Source: Schizochytrium sp. TIO01 (Eukaryota > Sar > Bigyra > Thraustochytrida > Thraustochytriidae). From it: a stretch of DNA of 64,000 nt. Shown piece by piece: positions 9,649 through 21,129 of this stretch (the first letter of the stretch is position 1; each line of letters starts with the position of its first letter). The stretch is taken from contig SMSO01000034.1 of assembly GCA_004764695.1 (NCBI GenBank), forward strand, positions 885,501 to 949,500, in the 5' to 3' direction. A program made the translations under genes and the position numbers. Under the pieces are notes generated by a model. The model worked only from the letters and a program-made list of their open reading frames with translations, ran no database searches and was not told where the DNA came from.

Positions 9649-12600
9649 TTATTTAGAAATTTCGTCTGTTGATGGGCTTGAAATTTGCCTCACGAAACTT
9701 TCAGCACGGAAATTACTTCGGAGGTCACGAGAGGATGCCTCTTTTCCGCGATTCTGGTCTAGCGATATTGACCCTGATAACCGAAAAGATCCTAAATTGC
9801 TGCGTTGGCTTCGCATCGAACCCATGCGTCCTGATCGTTGTGAACCACGGAAATCATTTTGAATGTCTGTTACCATTGTTGCCCAATCACGATTCTCCTT
9901 TCTTCTCTGTAAAATCGTTTGGCGCTCTCTATCCTGACGGAGAGCCTCGTCTTCAAGAAAACGCTTCACAGCCAAGCGAACAAATTTACGCGCATCAGGA
10001 ACCACATTGTCAGCCGTTTCTCGCTGGAGCTTTGCCATTCGTCTCTGTCGAAGTTCTTCTGGTGAAAGATCAGCATCAGAACCTCCATTAATATCTTGGC
10101 GACTCGCGGTTGATTTAAGGTTTTGAATGATACTAGAACGCCGGCGTGAAGACGGAACTTTCCGCACAGACGCGTTTTGTGTATGCTGTCGTCTTTCCAT
10201 TCGCTCTTTAGCGCGGAGAGCGCCCCTAAGGAACGACTCTTTGGCTCGGCTGAGTGTAATCTGCTGAGAGCAAACGGCTGCCATATCCGGATTAAATGAA
10301 TTCCTAGCGCTCAGAACTTTGGGATGGTGAAGAACTGGGTCCAAAGAAGTCAGTTGCATTGCAAGTACTTGTAATATGGCTGATTGTACGATTTGTTTGA
10401 CATCTACGTCAGTAAATGCTTCAAGAGATTCCAAAATATCAAGCTTCCCAGGAGCTCCCTCCAAGCCCCATGGGAGAGGACGTAAACTTGGCAAGCGATT
10501 GCAAGCTTGAAGAACCCCAACTACCTTGTCGGTGCGAATGTCCATAATAGGAATACAAAGCTCTGACCAAATTGTATAGGCACAACCTCCCTCGGATGGT
10601 TCCGAACGTGGGGTGAAGCCTTTCGAACGATCATTGTGGTGAAAAGCACTGGAGCTCAGGCATACTATCTGGCGGAGGCATACTGCAACATTATCAGGTC
10701 CATGTATTGGTATTATGAACCGCGTTTTGTGAGTTGAAATAGTGTCACCAGCATGAAGATTACCATCAAGCTGAACAACAGGGATGATCAGACCCGGGGC
10801 AGTTTCTGTAGGATTGCTATATGCATGAATTGTCAAACGGTCGCAATGTAGAATTTCTCGTAGTGATCGCGCGCCATAAAGCAGCATGTTTTCGGCTTCA
10901 GTCTGAGATTGAGGTTTCCTGCTATAGTAAGAAAGGGTTTGTTGAATTTGATCTTCCCATGCGCATTTTGATTGTGCCTCATCCAGAAGCCAGACGTTGT
11001 GCCATAACAATGAAGCTTGAGCCATCAAAGACTCTGTAATACGAACCTCCTCTTCGGAAAATGAATGTGTGCCAACATTCAATGAGCGTAAGGTTTCGGA
11101 CCAGTATGGCAGATCTATTTCCTCCTGAGGAGTTTGAAATCGGGAAATTTGAGTAATAGCACCTGCATGGGCATTCCAATATCGCCTCTGCCTAACGATC
11201 ATATCTGCATCAACCTCCGCCTGTCTGACCTTTGTTGAAACGCATGGTCTAAACTGTGTGAATTGGTGCTCTAAACCACATAAAAGTGTGTCGACAGGTG
11301 GCTCACCCGCCGAAAAGCTACAGTCATCCACAGAATCTGTCTCATCTGAAGCAGAACGACTGGAATCACTCGACTCGGACAAAGAGTCGCCAATGTCAGA
11401 AAGAACACTTTTGATCTCATCTTCGGAATCATCTAAGAGTGCATGTCCGATATTTGCGTAAGAAGATATTCGAAGTTTTTGAAGTTCACTTGCTAGTGTG
11501 TCATGCGCTTGATGTTGACCAGGGAAAACGTAATTATGTATCTGCAAAGCGTCGCGTTCAGCAGGAAAAAGACCTTCCCAGTTCGATTCAATTGCTCCAA
11601 GTGGATCATTGTCAAAGTCTTTATCAACACGAAGCCTACGAGCATCATGGGCCTCAACAGCTTGTAGGGTAAGTGAAGTACCTAAGCGCCGTTGCAAGTA
11701 AAGAGCATCTCGATTGACAAGCAAACTTGTGTCGAGTCCCGAACTATACAGGTTGTGGAAGAATAATGGATTAATGGTGTTGTCAAAAGAGAATACTGAA
11801 GCAACCGTAGCGTTGAGAGAAGCCTGGCAAAGTACGAGAAGATAACGCATAGCTGCCTGGGCCCCGTGTTGAACCTTTCCATCAGACGGCTCGTTTTCTA
11901 AATCTGTCAGCAGTCGGTTGGCCCTAGATCGAATTGAATCACAAGGATCGCATAATTGAGCTATCCAACGATATGCATGTTGCTGAGTAATGGCATTGCG
12001 CAACATCTCCGATGCAACCTTTGCAAAATGGATTGTATGAACAACCCATCGTTTGGCTGCAATAGTTTCTCGAGCATGCAAGTTCGTCTCTTTACGTTCC
12101 TCCATGTCATGTACAAGAGGTGATGTGGTCTCAATCAAACCAAGGAAGTGACCCTCTGGCTTTGTCACCAAAGGCACGATCATTTTGACAGCATTCTCTA
12201 GTACCATGGGCTCAAAAAATTGGAAGTCAAGGTCTCTACTTTCTAGTTTGAGTTCTCCATTATCTCCTTCGGTCAATGTCACCAACTTGGGGTCGTCTAA
12301 TTGGTGTGGGAGCTCCACACTGGGATCTTTCAAAAGCTTGGAACAGTCCTCTCGAAGCCATATACGAGGACGGGTTTCGCTGGCAAGAAACTCCTCCGAA
12401 AGTTCACGAAGATATTCGTGAAGATCTTCGCGATCTTGGGAAAAGTATCCGGAGAGCATATCCGTTAGGGCTTGTTGAGCACCTCTTTCGTCTCGGTGTG
12501 TATCTATGCTTGATTGCAGTTTAATTGAAGCGGCCAACCTGAGTCGTCCGTTTGTGAAAAAACGATAAGCGGATTCAAGAGTTGCGGAAACACCCTGGGC

Positions 12601-14358
12601 CACTGTATTCAGCGTCTTGATTTCTTGGTGTTCCAAGGAGCGATCACTTAAGACACAGAAAACAGCGATTGCCTCATCTTTGTTTGAGTACCGACATATA
12701 GGAACAGATGTCTGATGTAACGTTTTGCATTCTTGAATCTCAGGGTTTAAATCTTCCATTGTAAATTCTAGTAAAGGAGATAATGCCATCTCTGGACCAG
12801 CGAAGACTGGACCACAGTTTCCACGCATGCACTTAAGAAGAGAGCATTGGTTACGTTTTCCAACGAGTAGCTTTGCACGAACTTGGGCGCAGGAGAGAAG
12901 AACATCAGTTTCCGAATCTGTCCGATCGTCCATAACTACGCGGACGGCCCCATCTGGAGAGTATATTGAGCCCTTTGAAGGGATATTTTCCAAAAGAATG
13001 AATGCTTCACTACGCTTAGCATCACGGAAGAGGACTACAGTGTCGAGAGCATTGGGTATGCGTTCGCACAAAACTCTTCGAAGCATACGCGAGACTCTCC
13101 ATAAATCTGCGTTTGCTCCAATATTTTTTCGAGCTCGACAATTAGCACCGTCAGCAATTAGTTGATCATAGCTGTTGGTATCCATTTCGGTTTGTGTTTC
13201 ACGGTCGGCACGTAGACATTGAAGCAACATACTCAAGTGTGCAGCAACGCTCCTATGCGACATTTCAAGAAAGGTCAGATCAATATCATCCTTACTTGCA
13301 GATTGTGCTATGGGGCTGCAAATGTAGGCAAGAACATTCCCATGGCGATCTCTGACAGGGATACAGACCATGTATTCAACTTTCGGTGTCTTGGCTTGGA
13401 TAACCTCGAAGCCTGCTATTGAACTGACACGCTCAAGCAGAGGTTTTGTCATAATTTTTCTAAAGGACATGCTTCCGGGTCCATATACTTGCTGATTAAG
13501 AGCAAACGACATTTTCTCATGAACTCGAAGGATTGTTGCCTTTCCAAAATTGCAGGGGTATTGTTCATACTGACCGAGGGTATGAAATATGTAGCAGTCA
13601 TCCAAAGCTGGATTTGCAACTCGCAAAGCTTTTCGAATTATCTGTAAAGTCAAATGCAATGGATTATGGGGTGAAAGTGCTTTAAAAGTAGTTCGCATCT
13701 CTTTTAGGCTCTGTGCAGTCCTGTGGAGACGCTTGACAGCTTCAAGTTTTTGTATTCGGTCCAGAGATCTAATTGTATCCATAGTCAAATTTGCTGGTCG
13801 GCCTAACCTTTGGCGATGTATACGCGATGCTAGTATATTTTGCGTTTTCTGAGAATATGCTTTTTTCTCAAAACTCTGTTGCATGATTCGAGGTGGAGGT
13901 ATTGGCTTACTGTGGAGTCCTGGATCATCCACTTGAATCTGAGAGATTTCAAACTTGTGCTTGGAAGCGCATTCAGATCGTGAAAAAACTCCTTCATGGC
14001 CTTGATTGTGATTTACAGCCCACTTGGAGCGAAGTGGTATGCTTGTTGCATGATCGAAGTGGCTGCGCAGGCTTTTCTTTGGCGGTGCCCATGGTCTAAC
14101 TTCCCGCTCTCGAGATTTCCTGTCTGGAATTTCGCTTGAAAGGCGATGTTGGTGGGGATATTGCAAATGTTGCTCTAAACTTTGGTCCTGTACAATCTTA
14201 CTGCCGAATCCATCAGCCGTGGTGGCTATTCTTCGAGTATACAAAGACCCAAGCGTTGCAGAAACTTCATCCGCATTCGTTTGAGTTTGAGAACTGGCCA
14301 CTGTCTTTTCTTGCGACACAGTTGCAGATGGAAAGGTCTGTCGTCCGGGTCGCAGCAT
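9649..14358 (-). CDS. Large multi-GAF domain protein
   Basis: About 1,569 residues from the first ATG (14358); the frame itself opens at a GTG at 14379. Several regions have the alternating beta/alpha character and small-residue turns of GAF domains. About 230-400 contains VEYMVCIPVRDRHGNVLAYI. About 415-610 has VPICRYSNKDEAIAVFCVL. A C-terminal one near 1190-1345 has CDRLTIHAYSNP and CIPIMDIRTDKVVGVLQACN. Long linkers between them are acidic. The last 200 residues are basic, helical and Ser/Arg-rich. There is no kinase, cyclase or phosphodiesterase domain, so the output is unknown. GAF domains usually bind cyclic nucleotides or other small ligands, or form dimers. A short upstream exon is possible, because another frame with its own ATG (14432) overlaps the start. 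Confidence 0.8.
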   Translation of the reverse strand: MLRPGRQTFPSATVSQEKTVASSQTQTNADEVSATLGSLYTRRIATTADGFGSKIVQDQSLEQHLQYPHQHRLSSEIPDRKSREREVRPWAPPKKSLRSHFDHATSIPLRSKWAVNHNQGHEGVFSRSECASKHKFEISQIQVDDPGLHSKPIPPPRIMQQSFEKKAYSQKTQNILASRIHRQRLGRPANLTMDTIRSLDRIQKLEAVKRLHRTAQSLKEMRTTFKALSPHNPLHLTLQIIRKALRVANPALDDCYIFHTLGQYEQYPCNFGKATILRVHEKMSFALNQQVYGPGSMSFRKIMTKPLLERVSSIAGFEVIQAKTPKVEYMVCIPVRDRHGNVLAYICSPIAQSASKDDIDLTFLEMSHRSVAAHLSMLLQCLRADRETQTEMDTNSYDQLIADGANCRARKNIGANADLWRVSRMLRRVLCERIPNALDTVVLFRDAKRSEAFILLENIPSKGSIYSPDGAVRVVMDDRTDSETDVLLSCAQVRAKLLVGKRNQCSLLKCMRGNCGPVFAGPEMALSPLLEFTMEDLNPEIQECKTLHQTSVPICRYSNKDEAIAVFCVLSDRSLEHQEIKTLNTVAQGVSATLESAYRFFTNGRLRLAASIKLQSSIDTHRDERGAQQALTDMLSGYFSQDREDLHEYLRELSEEFLASETRPRIWLREDCSKLLKDPSVELPHQLDDPKLVTLTEGDNGELKLESRDLDFQFFEPMVLENAVKMIVPLVTKPEGHFLGLIETTSPLVHDMEERKETNLHARETIAAKRWVVHTIHFAKVASEMLRNAITQQHAYRWIAQLCDPCDSIRSRANRLLTDLENEPSDGKVQHGAQAAMRYLLVLCQASLNATVASVFSFDNTINPLFFHNLYSSGLDTSLLVNRDALYLQRRLGTSLTLQAVEAHDARRLRVDKDFDNDPLGAIESNWEGLFPAERDALQIHNYVFPGQHQAHDTLASELQKLRISSYANIGHALLDDSEDEIKSVLSDIGDSLSESSDSSRSASDETDSVDDCSFSAGEPPVDTLLCGLEHQFTQFRPCVSTKVRQAEVDADMIVRQRRYWNAHAGAITQISRFQTPQEEIDLPYWSETLRSLNVGTHSFSEEEVRITESLMAQASLLWHNVWLLDEAQSKCAWEDQIQQTLSYYSRKPQSQTEAENMLLYGARSLREILHCDRLTIHAYSNPTETAPGLIIPVVQLDGNLHAGDTISTHKTRFIIPIHGPDNVAVCLRQIVCLSSSAFHHNDRSKGFTPRSEPSEGGCAYTIWSELCIPIMDIRTDKVVGVLQACNRLPSLRPLPWGLEGAPGKLDILESLEAFTDVDVKQIVQSAILQVLAMQLTSLDPVLHHPKVLSARNSFNPDMAAVCSQQITLSRAKESFLRGALRAKERMERRQHTQNASVRKVPSSRRRSSIIQNLKSTASRQDINGGSDADLSPEELRQRRMAKLQRETADNVVPDARKFVRLAVKRFLEDEALRQDRERQTILQRRKENRDWATMVTDIQNDFRGSQRSGRMGSMRSQRSNLGSFRLSGSISLDQNRGKEASSRDLRSNFRAESFVRQISSPSTDEISK

Positions 14359-14855
14359 GCCAATTTCCTCACGTGACACCGGTAACAGGTTGAATGAACA
14401 CTGTCCTTCTCTAGCCGAGTTGTGGTTGCCACCTCAATGTGAGATCATTGCCTGCACTAAATCGATGACCTCCTGTAAGTCTGCTGAATCAGATAGAAGC
14501 CACACAATGTCTGGGACGTGAACACCACTTCTTAGGCTCAAGCTAACCCCACTGAATATTTAAAGCCAAGCTGCTTCTTGGTGCCCTTCTTTGCGATACT
14601 TTGATCTTAAACATGGGCACGTGGGTGTTCGTTCTCATGCTTTTGTGTGTCCAAAACGTGGCCTCTTTGGTTCTTATTCACTTACTATCTCTCAACGGAC
14701 TGATACCAGTTTCTGGTATATTTAGAATGTAATTTATAGACCTGGAGACTAGTACTACTAGTGCCAATGTAATGATCTCTCTCGCTACAATCCTTAAGAT
14801 GAAAGCCGCCGCACTGTCCTAGTACTCATTAAATAGATTGTTAGCTACTTTACCC

Positions 14856-14932
14856 ACAAAAACAAACAAAAACAAAAACAAAATCAAAAACAAAAACAAA
14901 ATCAAAAACAAAAACAAAAACAAAACAAAAAC
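14856..14932. repeat. (CAAAAA)n microsatellite
   Basis: About 77 bp of CAAAAA and CAAAAT units, imperfect, in the GAF-carrier spacer. Confidence 0.85.
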
Positions 14933-15271
14933 CAACTTGAACACCTCACATAGAAAATCTTGTAGGCTTCAGCATATTGAACGCTAACATCATAGAGATA
15001 AAGAAGGCCAGGAGCCTTGAGAATCAAATCAAACGAAAAGCTATTACATTGAAGCACCGTTGCGCTTGGCAAGTCTTCTTGGTGCACTGTAGCGACCCGC
15101 TCCACAGCAACAATGCCTACCTATGCAGGGGGACCTTCTACCATCATCGTGATCGCAGGCCTCTGGCTCCTGTATTAGGTTACTCGCAACAGAGTTTGCC
15201 ACCTTCTTCTCCTGCTACCTGGTTCTTGGCACCGGGTTTTACATTTCATACGAGAACGATTCAACCAATGA

Positions 15272-15332
15272 GGGAGTGAATGAACGAGTGAATGAAGGAA
15301 TGAATGAATGAGTGAATGAAGAAATGAATGAA
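15272..15332. repeat. (TGAA)n/(TGAG)n microsatellite
   Basis: About 60 bp of tetranucleotide repeats alternating TGAA, TGAG and CGAG units. Confidence 0.8.
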
Positions 15333-15530
15333 CTAGCGCCTGATTGAGATACGTCCAAAGAACTGCCTGAATTTGGGCAGCACAGATTGATGGAAATGTC
15401 CGAGTCATTGGGCCAGTTACACCCAGAGGTCCGTCCACCAGGTCCCCGCGAACGCGCCTGTGCGGCAAGTTCTACGCCGAATTTGACGTTGAACCCGAGA
15501 AACAAACACGTGAGTTGAAGAATTGATGGA

Positions 15531-15531
15531 T

Positions 15532-15563
<32 letters not shown>

Positions 15564-15564
15564 C
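15531..15564. repeat. (GATT)n microsatellite
   Basis: Eight near-perfect GATT units. Confidence 0.9.
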
Positions 15565-17302
15565 ATAGAAGAAGATCTTGGAATGAGACCTACCCACCGA
15601 TGTGGTGTAGTCTTCAAGGATTACTCTCGGGAGCACATAGGTAGCACTTAATGCGGCGAAGATGGTCGTGTATGCCGCAGGGATGAGGGAGGAACAACGT
15701 CGCATTGAAAGCTGTTTCCAAAGCTTCCCTATATCTCAAATTCGCTTTGAGTGTGTTTCGTGAATGGTGGATTAGAGGTCTTATAAAAAAATGGAAAGAA
15801 AGAAGGGATACGGAAAGGAATGCTTTAAATAAATGAATGAGTTAAATTAGAAGCTCCACTGAAGAACTGTGACGTGGCTGTACGATTCGCCCTCCTTTCT
15901 TCAAGGATTGGGAGCGTCTGTCTCAATGAGTTGCTTAGTGGCCTTTTGCATGTCATGTTTGCATTGCTGTGTTACCGGTCGTAAAATTAGATTTCTAGCA
16001 GGAAACACAAGACAATGAGAACTGCTCTCGAGTCGACCTCTGATGCTTTAGCTCAAGTTTGACATTGTAGCTGACTGCTTTATATTAAGCACTAATCAGC
16101 ATACCGTTAATCAGTTTTGACCATTATGCGTGAACAACGCAGTATCGTCCGTTACGAAGAAACTTTTCGATAATGCATTCCCTGGCACGAATGGCCATCT
16201 CGTCTCGATTCTCGGTTCCTATGAAATGTAGGTACGTTAAGAGGCAGAGTCTCAGAATCGCGAGGTAAACTTTCGAGGTTGGAGTTCAACGCGTGGACGA
16301 AGTTTGTAGGCTCCATTCAGTTTGTAGGCTTCGAACTCGGCTTCGAACTCGAGCCCAATTTCGGCAAGGCTGTGGAATTTGTTTTGGAGTTGTAGTTTGC
16401 CACGTGAAAGCCCTTTGAGGCTTCACAATGAAGAACATATCTGCCGTGATTGTATCATTCTTATTGTACAAGCCTGATGCTTGTGTGCACAGGCTAGGTG
16501 TATTAAATCCCAAACGTGCTCGCTGGCCTCGAGGTTCGTTTCATGGCAGCTCTTTCATGGAAATGCCAAATGACTTCTCTGTGCCCTCGAAGCCGTCTGA
16601 GCACTTGAGAGAGAGATTGTATATCTTTGGTATTCCAAGTCATGTATTCTCTTTATATGAAAGGACAACGGTGGGCGAACGGGTGAATGACCCGAAAAGA
16701 ACGACTTGAGATTGCATTTCACCATAACTAACTTCTAAAACAACTGAAACAAACAGAGGAGCGGATGAATTGCCTCCGAAACTGAATATTATCTCCAACC
16801 ATCCTGTTCTGTTCGCATGAATGACTAATGTCTTGAGACTACATCCATCTTCGCGTGGGAGGAGGACGCCCAACTTCACCCCCCCAGCCAACCTCAGCGA
16901 ATTACCAACCTGGCTTCATCAAATTGCTCTCAATGGTCCCTCCGCGACGATGCTTTTCTTTGCCTTGACCTGCGTGGTTGCTGCTGCCGAGCCACGCATT
17001 GTGGTTGCAGCTCCACTCGCCGATCCATCATTACCATAATCATCATTATTATCATCATCGCGGGTGTGTGTGCATCACCTTGCTGAATTGCATTACATTG
17101 CGTGGCATTACATTGCTGCACTCAGAGCAGAGCAGAGGCTACTCCAGTTAATTCTATAACCGTGTGAAGAGGCTTGCTCACCTCTTTTGGTGGGTATGGG
17201 TATATTTGTTTGTTCTACTACTCAAGCTGTATTTGCAAAAGGCAAACTAGTATGACGAGCAGGAAACCCGCTCAGGCTGCTTCAATGCTTGCTTCAATGC
17301 TC

Positions 17303-17327
17303 GCTTGCTTGCTTGCTTGCTTGCTTA
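17303..17327. repeat. (GCTT)n microsatellite
   Basis: Five to six GCTT units followed by degenerate copies. A similar GCTT run occurs at about 29368-29384 in the GC-rich island. Confidence 0.85.
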
Positions 17328-19038
17328 CTTCTTCGCTTGATTTTGCTCCGTAACTAGAAGTTGCAATTGTTAGTTGTGAATGTAATTGCAAATATAAATT
17401 GTAAATGTATATTGTGAGTACAATCGCTCTTGTTGGTCATTGTTTCGAACCATCATGAATTGTGGTCGAAAAGTCAATCGTTCAGCCTTTTCTTCCTCTT
17501 ACTTAAGGTTCTCTTTCGTTTCGTTTCCCTCATTCATCATCAATTCACTGGGTACCAATCTGCAAAGTCTTTTTTTTTTTTTTTTTCAACTTTGGGTTCA
17601 TTCTTCAATCGCTATCAGCTTAGTAGCACCTACCTATGATCTAGTTACCGATTGTTGTGTTCAAAGTTAAAAGTTAATTTTATAAACCAAAATAAAAGAC
17701 TAACAATTATTTTCCTTCTTTTCAACATCGTAAGAACAATAATGATAGAAGAAAACGACTAAAACATTACTTTTAAGACACTGTTCCTGTTCCTCTTCGG
17801 ACTATTGGGAATCATTGCTGAGTGTTAGCAGCCTCTACCAATAATCCGTAATGAGTACGAACTGCTGTTTTACTTGGTCTCTGAGCCCGCTAGAGTAAAA
17901 ATAACTCCGGCAGAGAAGAGAAGAAAAGAGCTCGACCTTGACGGAGAGCAATTCTTAAGGGCAGAAGGCACCACTGGTTCAGACGAGGTCCTACTTCACA
18001 GTCGCGCTTTGGCACTCGCTTCGCTCAGCTTCTCTTTTTGTTTCCGTAGGCTGTTCTTTTGCTCTCTTCAGCGCTTTATTTTTATTTCTTTTCCTCTACA
18101 GGTATCTTCTATGTAGTAGGTAGGTAACCTATTTATTGGTAGGTAGTATGTTCCTTCAGTGACCTTCGATTACTGCCTGCCCTCAGTCTGCTACCACAGA
18201 CTATGGTGTCCACAGCATAACTTGTATCTACCCCGCGCCAGCCAGAGGAGCACGCATTCCTTTTCCGCAGCTCAGACTGACAGGCAGAAAGTAACTAACT
18301 AACAGTGGAACACAAACTCCACAAGTAGAGTATTGCAATTTATACAATGGAGAAAATAGGCAGCAAGTAGAGTATAGAGTCGGGAAGTCCGTGTATATTT
18401 ATTTGTATGTATCAGTACCTAGGTAGCACTCAGAGAGACAGACGGGCAGGCAGGCAGGCAGTAGCAACATACCAGGTATTTCTCTGCCCGCCTCGGGTCG
18501 CTAGCTAGCTAGCTGGCTCGGCGAAGCCAGTTTCGAGCCCCGGCGGCCCCAATCGCCTGTTTCCTCCGTCCTTGCACCTCAAGGATTCTGCTTCGACTGC
18601 CTGTGAATCTATCGCTTGGTTTATCCATCTGTCAAGCCATCCATCGGCAAGCTGCTTTCCCTTCTATCTTGCCGGCGCCAATATCTCGCCTCAATTTGCA
18701 CCCCGTGCCACGTGTGTGATAGGCTGCGGTAGTGTGGTTTCTGCTACGTATCTTCCCCTCAAGTACGTTTGCTCTTGTTTTCTCACTCACTTAACAGCGG
18801 TTGTAGTCGCGGCACTCACCCAGTTTCGACCAAATTTTGTCTGTGCGTGTAAGTTTATTCATTCCCCTGCGCCAACTTCGTGTTCGCAGCTCGTACTCAA
18901 CGTCCTGTGAGTTTGTTTAGCAAAGAAGAAGAGCGTCGCGAGGCTGAGATTCCCGACATCGCGAACCTGGCGTTCAGCATTTTCATCGACGTTTTTTTCT
19001 TAAAACCCATTTGATATCAAAACTGCTGCACAAGAACG

Positions 19039-20331
19039 ATGTTTCGCAAGAATTCTGATGATCGTGCCAGATGCATTGCCGAGAGCAGTGCCAATAAAAG
19101 TGTGAGAGCCTATTCCGGGGGGAATGTCGCAGAGCGAAGTGCTCAGGAGTATGTATCCGGCGTGACTGGTAGCGTGCAACGCGATGACAGTGAACGTGCA
19201 CATGATCTTGGATCTTCCGTAGAGTTTTATCATCGTAGTCATCGTGAGGGATCCCGGAAAAGGGCTCGGCGATGGCCGTGGACTTCTGTGCAGCAAAATG
19301 AGCACTTTGCTTCAGCCATGGCGGGCGCAGGATCTGGAATCTTGGGTGCACTGGCGGTAGCGCCTTTTGATGTTGTCAAAGCACGCATGCAGGTCCAAGG
19401 AGCTCGGAGACAACATTTGGTAGCACTTGCTGAATCTGCACAAGGTGAGAAAAGCAGAAACGCACGGGCAGAGCTCCAAGGTTCTGTACGGCACTACACG
19501 GGAACGCTGAATGCATTTAAGCAGATCTTCAAGCAAGAGGGTGTACCGGGACTCTTTCGAGGACTTCCGTCGACAATCATGGGCTATGTCCCGTCGTGGT
19601 CAATATATTTTTCCACATATGGTTACCTTAAAGACCGGTTTTTGACTTTATATGGGGAGGAACACGCCATGCTCAATACCATCTCCAGCGCGGTCGTAGC
19701 CGGGGCCACTACGAATTTATGTACAAACCCGTTTTGGGTCGTGCGTACTCGTCTGCAGGTGCAAGAACATGTGAATTGCAAACCTGAATATAATGGAACG
19801 TTCCATGCCTTTGGCAAAATCTATCGCACTGAGGGGTTGCAGGCCTTTTATAAGGGCCTGAGCGCCTCCATGCTTGGCCTCTCACATGTTGCTGTGCAGT
19901 TTCCGCTCTACGAGTATCTAAAGGTGAAGTTTGGCTCCTCATCCTATGTTCTCGAGAGATCCAACAGCAATTGGTCCCACGTTGCGGTCCTTATCGCTGC
20001 CTCCACGCTTTCAAAGCTCGTTGCAACTACAGTTACATATCCACATGATATTGCGCGTGCTCGTCTCCATGTCGAAGTTGCCATGGGTGTTGAGCCTACC
20101 CAGGCTTCTCGTCGCGGACTCATGCGTGTTCACGTCTTTCGGGTTATTAGAAACATCATAGAGAAAGAGGGATTTTTGGGTCTCTACCAGGGCTTGGGGA
20201 CCCAGATCCTGCGCACGACTCCGGCGTGTGCAATCACATTTCTCTCGTATGAACTGCTGTTCAACTACTTGCAAAATGGATTCCTGGACTGGGATGATCT
20301 TCTCGACGATGGTTCTGATAACTCAGAATAA
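19039..20331 (+). CDS. Mitochondrial carrier (SLC25), NAD+/folate-type
   Basis: Inner-membrane solute carrier of 430 residues with three tandem SLC25 repeats. The carrier signatures are PFDVVKARMQ, NPFWVVRTRLQ and YPHDIARARL. The second repeat has SWSIYFSTYGYLK before it and SHVAVQFPLYEYLK after it. The third repeat ends RTTPACAITFLSYE. The W in PFW and the ISHVAxQFPxYE-like segment are typical of the subfamily holding plant NDT1/NDT2, yeast NAD+ carriers and SLC25A32, so a nucleotide cofactor substrate (NAD+ or folate/FAD) is the best inference. A charged extension of about 90 residues precedes the first transmembrane helix, longer than usual for this family. A pyrimidine nucleotide carrier is the main alternative. 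It is unspliced and starts at the first in-frame ATG. Confidence 0.9.
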   Translation: MFRKNSDDRARCIAESSANKSVRAYSGGNVAERSAQEYVSGVTGSVQRDDSERAHDLGSSVEFYHRSHREGSRKRARRWPWTSVQQNEHFASAMAGAGSGILGALAVAPFDVVKARMQVQGARRQHLVALAESAQGEKSRNARAELQGSVRHYTGTLNAFKQIFKQEGVPGLFRGLPSTIMGYVPSWSIYFSTYGYLKDRFLTLYGEEHAMLNTISSAVVAGATTNLCTNPFWVVRTRLQVQEHVNCKPEYNGTFHAFGKIYRTEGLQAFYKGLSASMLGLSHVAVQFPLYEYLKVKFGSSSYVLERSNSNWSHVAVLIAASTLSKLVATTVTYPHDIARARLHVEVAMGVEPTQASRRGLMRVHVFRVIRNIIEKEGFLGLYQGLGTQILRTTPACAITFLSYELLFNYLQNGFLDWDDLLDDGSDNSE

Positions 20332-21129
20332 TATTTTATTCATAATGAGAACCTCGTCTATGATGGCCACCGGAACTAGACCGTTCTGTGAGAGATGCCA
20401 GCGCCTGTCTTGTGTCTTTACAGCTGTGGCTTTCACTTTCCAAGCTACCCTGTTATTGGCGCTCTCTCTTCTATTGTTGCTTTCCTTTTAGTGTATTTTC
20501 GGTCAATCTTTCAACCTTACTTGTCTTTCTCAGTTGCGTCTTCTCTCCTAATGCCGATGTGCCATAGTCTTTCACGAAGGTAATTGAAGAAGAAACGCAA
20601 AGAAAAAAATAGACAACTACGGAAGAAACGCCAACAAAAATCTTTTTAAAGCGCGTATTACGTAAGCATGTTAAGCTGCTAACAAGGAAGTCTGCCCTAA
20701 GTAACCTGCTTTAACTCTTACCAAGCAGAAGGTATTAACTCTCGCTTCCCAACCACGACTCCCCTCTTCCTTTGGGTGTAGAAGTTGAAAGGGGCATGGA
20801 AAAGGGCTCATGCATATGTGGGTATGTGTAGTATAGGTAGACAGGCTGAATTGACTTGCCATTTTTGAGGACTCCATGTCCTTTGTATGTCCTTTCTTCG
20901 TACATAAATTCATCTGTCGCTATCACAACTTATCATTTTTAACCTTTTGGTCCTTGTATATTTGTAATAAGTAACAAGCAACTACTCGAAACAGAAAAAA
21001 CAAAAACAAAAAAAAACCTATGTCATACTTTTAAGATCTCCAGTCTTGTGTATATATCTTGAAATCGTTAGAGCCTGTGGTGCTGCGGCCCTTTCATAAA
21101 TTTACTTCACAAACTCGCAGAATCTGCCT
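20332..21129. other. Convergent 3' spacer, carrier / membrane protein
   Basis: A 0.8-kb tail-to-tail spacer. AATAATATTTTATTC directly after the carrier stop may be part of a poly(A) signal. A short A-rich run lies at about 20994-21016. Reading frames here lack credible starts or motifs. Confidence 0.45.

Larger units (their letters stand above)
14359..19038. other. 4.7-kb divergent spacer rich in simple repeats
   Basis: Head-to-head spacer between the GAF gene and the mitochondrial carrier. It holds many microsatellites (listed separately), a 17-T run at 17570-17586, and a GC-richer segment at about 18440-18600 just before the carrier. ATG reading frames are short; the longest, 16428-16709 (93 residues), has no recognisable motif. 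I found no tRNA box pair. Two CAAGTAGAGTAT elements sit at 18321 and 18363. It is probably a large promoter region or contains an untranslated RNA. Confidence 0.45.

Noticed and set aside
14226-14432. Minus frame with CYRCHVRKLACC resembling a zinc cluster
   Set aside because: Overlaps the start of the GAF gene in another frame and lacks the second half of a Zn2Cys6 cluster.
16320-16350. TTCGAACTC-type tRNA B-box lookalikes
   Set aside because: No A box at the right distance and no acceptor stem; the same holds near 2565 and 17445.
16428-16709. 93-residue ATG frame in the GAF-carrier spacer
   Set aside because: No motif, no homology signal, mixed composition, and bounded by simple repeats; likely chance.
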